A DNA stretch of 64,000 nucleotides, taken from contig CALFBH010000036.1 of the NCBI GenBank assembly GCA_937951615.1, positions 1 to 64,000 of the forward strand. Reading direction: 5' to 3'. The stretch is from an uncultured Saprospiraceae bacterium (GTDB lineage: Bacteria; Bacteroidota; Bacteroidia; Chitinophagales; Saprospiraceae). A program made the position numbers and the translations under genes. The notes under the pieces were generated by a model that saw only the letters and a program-made list of their open reading frames with translations, had not been told where the DNA came from and ran no database searches. This document shows, one piece after another, positions 60,637-64,000 of the stretch. Positions within the stretch are counted from its first letter, which is position 1. Each line of letters begins with the position of its first letter.

Positions 60637-62199
60637 ATGAAAAAATGGTACTTATTGTTCTTAACTACGATTAGCATAAACCTTGCTTATGGGCAGGCAC
60701 GATTTTTTGAATTTGTGGAAGGGTGGCAAGCTGCTACTGCTGTGGAGTATGACACGCACTATGTAGTTATAGGTGCTGGTTCTCAGTATGTTCCTTTTTA
60801 TAAAAAATATATTCAGTTTTCTAGTTTAGATAAGTTTGGGAACTCTATATCTTTCTGGACATACAGTATAGACTCAACTTTTTCTACTGACATGCGTAAT
60901 GCACAATTACTGAGTATATATAGCGAAAAACCCACAATAGGAATAACGATTGAGACTAATCCAGAACAGTTATTGATAGCTAAAAGGCTTACTTTAAGTA
61001 ATGATTTAACTGAAATAATTGATAGTTCATGGGTTTATCCTAGCCAAAATGAATCTATTATGCTTGGTACTTTACAGCCTAATGATGATAATATACTACA
61101 TGCTGCAAGTTTTTTTGATACAAAAATAAAATCTACATTACTACAAACAGACACCTTAGGTAATATAGAGTGGGAAGAAATATTTTCCTGTAGTGGTTAC
61201 TGTGATATGGAACCTCGTCATATCATTCCTGCTCATGACAATGGCTACCTCTTCACCAACGAAGAAAAAAGAAGGGTTGTGCCAGGAGGCGGACCAGGTG
61301 ACCACAATGTAGCCACTATTATAAAAGTTGATAGCCTTGGTAATCAGGAATGGCGCATTTATCCCGGCGGTACAGGATTTCCTTATACTTCTGACTATAT
61401 ACTAGTTACGCCTACTGATGACGGTAATTACCTATGTGCCTGGGCAGATAATGAACTACGCATGGGAAATCTAAATATCGCCTATAACAGCAATCCCGAT
61501 GTGACAATCTGGTTTGCAAAAATAAATGAACAGGGGCAAAAAATCTGGGAGAAAAATATACAGCAGGACATAGATCTATGGGGCATTGGAGAAGTCAGGT
61601 ATCGTCTTACACAAATGAAAAAAATAGCTGATGGGAATATAGTTTTAGTTGGCTTAGATAAAATGATAAAAATTACTCAGGATGCAGAGGTGATCTGGGC
61701 AAGAAACTTGAAGCCGGACTTTTTGCAAAATCCCAGTGACCCTGAATCTTATCTCTATATAAAGGGACTTACCCCTACTACCGATGATGGATTTATCTGT
61801 GCCGGACAAGCCAATATATATCCGGGCAGTGTCTTTCCTCAATTCACACAAACAGGCTTTGTTATCAAGTTGGACGAGTATGGCTGCTTAGAACCCGACT
61901 GCCACCTAAACGATCCAGTATCGACGACCACTACATCTGCAAATTATGCAGAATTAAAACTCTTCCCGAATCCTGCACAAGACTACATCAATATAGAATA
62001 CAGTACAACCAAGTCTCCTAAATTTATAGCGGTAAATATCACTGACTTAGCAGGTCGGGTAGTGTATGCACAGGTATTGGAAAACCAAGAGCAATATTTG
62101 ACTATTTCTACCAAAGACTTACCGTCTGGTCAGTATTTCTGTCAGCTATTTATTGATGGTTCAATGGGAGCGACTCGGAAGTTTGTGCTGGTGAAATAA
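60637..62199 (+). CDS. T9SS-exported protein with SBBP-like propeller repeats
   Basis: 520 residues from ATG 60637 (see terminator at 60595). A signal peptide ends INLAYGQ. Repeats of DxDGNxxxW type (for example IIKVDSLGNQEWRIYPGG, FAKINEQGQKIWEKN, TTDDGFICAGQA) suggest a beta-propeller. The T9SS tail LKLFPNPAQDYINIEYS to VLVK carries the PNP motif. It is probably a surface or secreted protein. Confidence 0.85.
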   Translation: MKKWYLLFLTTISINLAYGQARFFEFVEGWQAATAVEYDTHYVVIGAGSQYVPFYKKYIQFSSLDKFGNSISFWTYSIDSTFSTDMRNAQLLSIYSEKPTIGITIETNPEQLLIAKRLTLSNDLTEIIDSSWVYPSQNESIMLGTLQPNDDNILHAASFFDTKIKSTLLQTDTLGNIEWEEIFSCSGYCDMEPRHIIPAHDNGYLFTNEEKRRVVPGGGPGDHNVATIIKVDSLGNQEWRIYPGGTGFPYTSDYILVTPTDDGNYLCAWADNELRMGNLNIAYNSNPDVTIWFAKINEQGQKIWEKNIQQDIDLWGIGEVRYRLTQMKKIADGNIVLVGLDKMIKITQDAEVIWARNLKPDFLQNPSDPESYLYIKGLTPTTDDGFICAGQANIYPGSVFPQFTQTGFVIKLDEYGCLEPDCHLNDPVSTTTTSANYAELKLFPNPAQDYINIEYSTTKSPKFIAVNITDLAGRVVYAQVLENQEQYLTISTKDLPSGQYFCQLFIDGSMGATRKFVLVK

Positions 62200-62294
62200 T
62201 ACATTGAAATAATTTTGCGATCATACAATTTATCCTAAAAGATAAATTCCCAATATGCGCTGAAATAATTAACTATAATCCAGCGTTGTTTTCC

Positions 62295-62302
62295 TATCTT
62301 TG
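62295..62302 (+). promoter_or_regulatory. Bacteroidota -7 box for bactofilin
   Basis: TATCTTTG (TAnnTTTG) lies about 30 bases upstream of the ATG. Confidence 0.55.
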
Positions 62303-62331
62303 TAATTGTTTTAAAATAGAAAAAAACGATT

Positions 62332-62703
62332 ATGCTCAAAAATAAAAATACTACAGACAACCCACAAAACACTTCTGCAAATACTGCAGGAACCAGTCAG
62401 ATCGTCGCAGGCACGGTAATTGAAGGAAAGCTAAAGATACCAGGCGATTTGCGTTTGGAAGGTGAGATTATTGGCGATGTCAATTCTGAAGCAAAAGTAG
62501 TGATGGGGAAAACCGGAATTATTGATGGAAATGTCAAAGCACGAAATCTGGATATTCGAGGCAAATTTACAGGAGAACTGAACATCAGCGAAACACTTCA
62601 GATACGCAGCGATGCAGATATACAAGGCAACATCAACACAAAAAACCTAGTGGTAGAAAATGGTGCCAAGCTAAGTGGAAATTGCAATGTCGGCGGCAAG
62701 TAA
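62332..62703 (+). CDS. bacA: Bactofilin (polymer-forming cytoskeletal protein)
   Basis: 123 residues. The bactofilin beta-helix core reads IVAGTVIEGKLKIPGDLRLEGEIIGDVNSEAKVVMGKTGIIDGNVKARNLDIRGKFTGELNISETLQI, with parallel six-residue turns, and unstructured N- and C-termini. It polymerises without nucleotides into filaments or sheets at the membrane. The gene symbol is by family analogy. The stop abuts AAATTCAAATTC words. Confidence 0.92.
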   Translation: MLKNKNTTDNPQNTSANTAGTSQIVAGTVIEGKLKIPGDLRLEGEIIGDVNSEAKVVMGKTGIIDGNVKARNLDIRGKFTGELNISETLQIRSDADIQGNINTKNLVVENGAKLSGNCNVGGK

Positions 62704-62805
62704 AAATTCAAATTCAAATACAAAAAGCTATTGCTAATAAACAATTGGCTGAATTGAATGTACTGCTTTTGAGTCCACAGACATAATTACCAAACAAATT
62801 AGTGA

Positions 62806-64000
62806 ACGATTAGTACAAAACAACAAAATAAGGAGCAGGAGGTAATCAAGGCAATACCTCAGAAGAGGAAAGGATGGAAGCGGCTCTTCTATTTTCTCGG
62901 CTTCCTGCTGTTATTGTCTATATTACTCATTGTGCTGACTGGTTTTTTAATACGGATGCCTGCCGTCCAGAACAAACTAGTCGATAGAATTACAACTTAC
63001 CTGTCCAATGAACTCGATACCAAAGTCGAAGTCGGACGATTAAACATCAACTTTTTTGACAAACTCGTTCTGGAAGATTTTTATGTAGAAGATCAACAGA
63101 CTGATACCTTGCTTTATGCCGAATCACTGAAAGTCAATATCAGTGCCTTTACATTTCTGCGAAAGAAAGAACTATACATAGACGATATCAGCTTGAAAAA
63201 AGCTAGAATCAACCTGCACCGCCCTGCGGATAGTACCGATTTTAACATTGCTTTTCTGAGTGATTTTTTCGCACCCCAAAAAGGGCAGGGGGGCAGTACG
63301 TCCACGGCAAACAAAACGGATAAGAAACAGAATGGCTGGCTGCTGATGGCAAACAGTCTTTACGTGGATGACGTACAGTTTAATTTAAATGATGAACTCA
63401 AAGGCACTGCCCTTAAAGTTAATTTGCCGAAAGGCAGCTTAGATTTTAATGAAATTGACCCCGCCGCGCGTTTGCTCGACGTCAAAAACCTTCAACTGGA
63501 TAATATTATTGTCCAGCTGACTCAATCGAAAAGAGGTTCAGTCAAAAAGCAAAACCGCATTAAAAAAGATAGCACAGATAAAGCCTGGATAATCAAACTG
63601 GATGATGCTAAATTGAAAAAAGCCCAGTTCGCGCTCAATAATTTGCTGCATGAACCTAAGACAAAGGGCATAGATTTTAATCGACTGGGACTGACTGATA
63701 TTGATATTGCTATCAAGGATTTTATCCATGAAAAAGGAACATTTGCAGGGAACATCAGCCGACTGGATTTTGTAGAAAAAAGTGGATTTGAACTGGAAAA
63801 GCTGACGGCTGTCGCCAAAATAGATGAACGAAGCATAGCCCTCGAAAATCTCGATTTGCGTACACCGAATAGTCGGATACGCAATGAACTCAAACTGACG
63901 TATCGTTCCTTAGAGAGTTTTAAAGCGTTTCCCGATGAGGTGAAAATCAATGCTCAATTGGAAAACACCTTGTTTTCGCCCAATGACCTGCTGGTTTTTA
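62806..64000 (+). CDS. TamB/AsmA-like protein, 5' portion, continues off the right edge
   Basis: About 398 residues visible. A single N-terminal membrane helix (RLFYFLGFLLLLSILLIVLTGFLI) is followed by a periplasmic region with long beta-strand-type repeats (for example VQNKLVDRITTYLSNELDTKVEVGRLNINFFDKLVLEDFYVEDQ, then ADSTDFNIAFLSDFF). This is the N-terminal architecture of TamB/AsmA-like lipid-transport bridges (DUF490-type in full-length members). No ATG, GTG or TTG lies between the in-frame stop at 62803 and the helix; the first possible start is ATT 62806. No stop before 64000. Confidence 0.75.

Overview
The window looks like a chromosome segment of a marine-type Bacteroidota, most likely in or near the Saprospiria (Lewinella/Saprospira-like). 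The evidence is: several secreted proteins end in type IX secretion (T9SS) C-terminal sorting domains with the PNP motif; there is a carboxypeptidase-regulatory/TonB-dependent receptor; the family set is typical of Bacteroidota (DUF4293, Lacal_2735, YtxJ, bactofilin, 3-coathanger-stack repeats); promoters match the Bacteroidota -7 box TAnnTTTG; and the DNA is AT-rich. No rRNA, tRNA or CRISPR array was seen.

Layout. 1-1.3 kb: two decayed SBBP/T9SS paralogues beside a possible transposase end. 1.4-9.8 kb: ychF, trpF-trpB, a large TonB-dependent receptor, and a short SDR with a FAD oxidase. 9.9-17.5 kb (mostly minus strand): ABC exporter, kdsC-like phosphatase, iscX-fdx, DUF4293, DUF1801, thiE, dihydroorotase, small lipoprotein. 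17.6-19.8 kb: a tight cluster of SDR, Lacal_2735, TIGR03643, flavin reductase and DUF2256. 19.8-23.7 kb: glycosyltransferase, then a three-gene minus-strand operon of a DUF262 protein, an OLD/DUF3696-type ATPase and an unknown protein, which is the best candidate for an undescribed conflict (defence) system. 23.8-31.8 kb: SNF2/SWIM helicase, SEC-C protein, YtxJ, rhomboid protease, rimO. 31.9-35.5 kb: an accessory island with a beta-class methyltransferase overlapping a NotI-family endonuclease, bounded by inverted imperfect hairpins, then a 27-codon remnant resembling the start of inorganic pyrophosphatase and an RNA-methylase-like pair. 35.7-42.2 kb: an 1818-residue secreted protein and a broken T9SS gene. 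42.2-50 kb: monooxygenase, hemL, sigma factor with a membrane partner, secreted endonuclease I, TPR-like protein. 50-64 kb: T9SS protein, hydroxyproline epimerase, alkaline phosphatase D, CorA, acyltransferase, TlpA-like thioredoxin, tsaD, an orphan T9SS tail, another T9SS protein, bactofilin and a TamB-like protein running off the right edge.

The most unusual property is intergenic. Many genes are followed, within a few bases of the stop codon, by short 'word' repeats that recur across the window (AAATTCAAACTC, GATGAATGATGAAC, GTTGCGGGTTG, CAGTTTCAGTTGC, AGTCGATAGTCGATAG, TTAATTACGAAT types). Several are mirrored around a palindromic core TTTTGCnnnGCAAAA, giving long hairpins. In addition there are a pair of about 140-bp MITE-like elements, five GTTGTCC...GGACAAC REP-like palindromes, a nested TTTGCTAAACC palindrome pair and an inverted 110-bp dispersed repeat. 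Several genes lack a canonical start or are internally deleted, which suggests active remodelling of intergenic DNA, though assembly collapse cannot be excluded.
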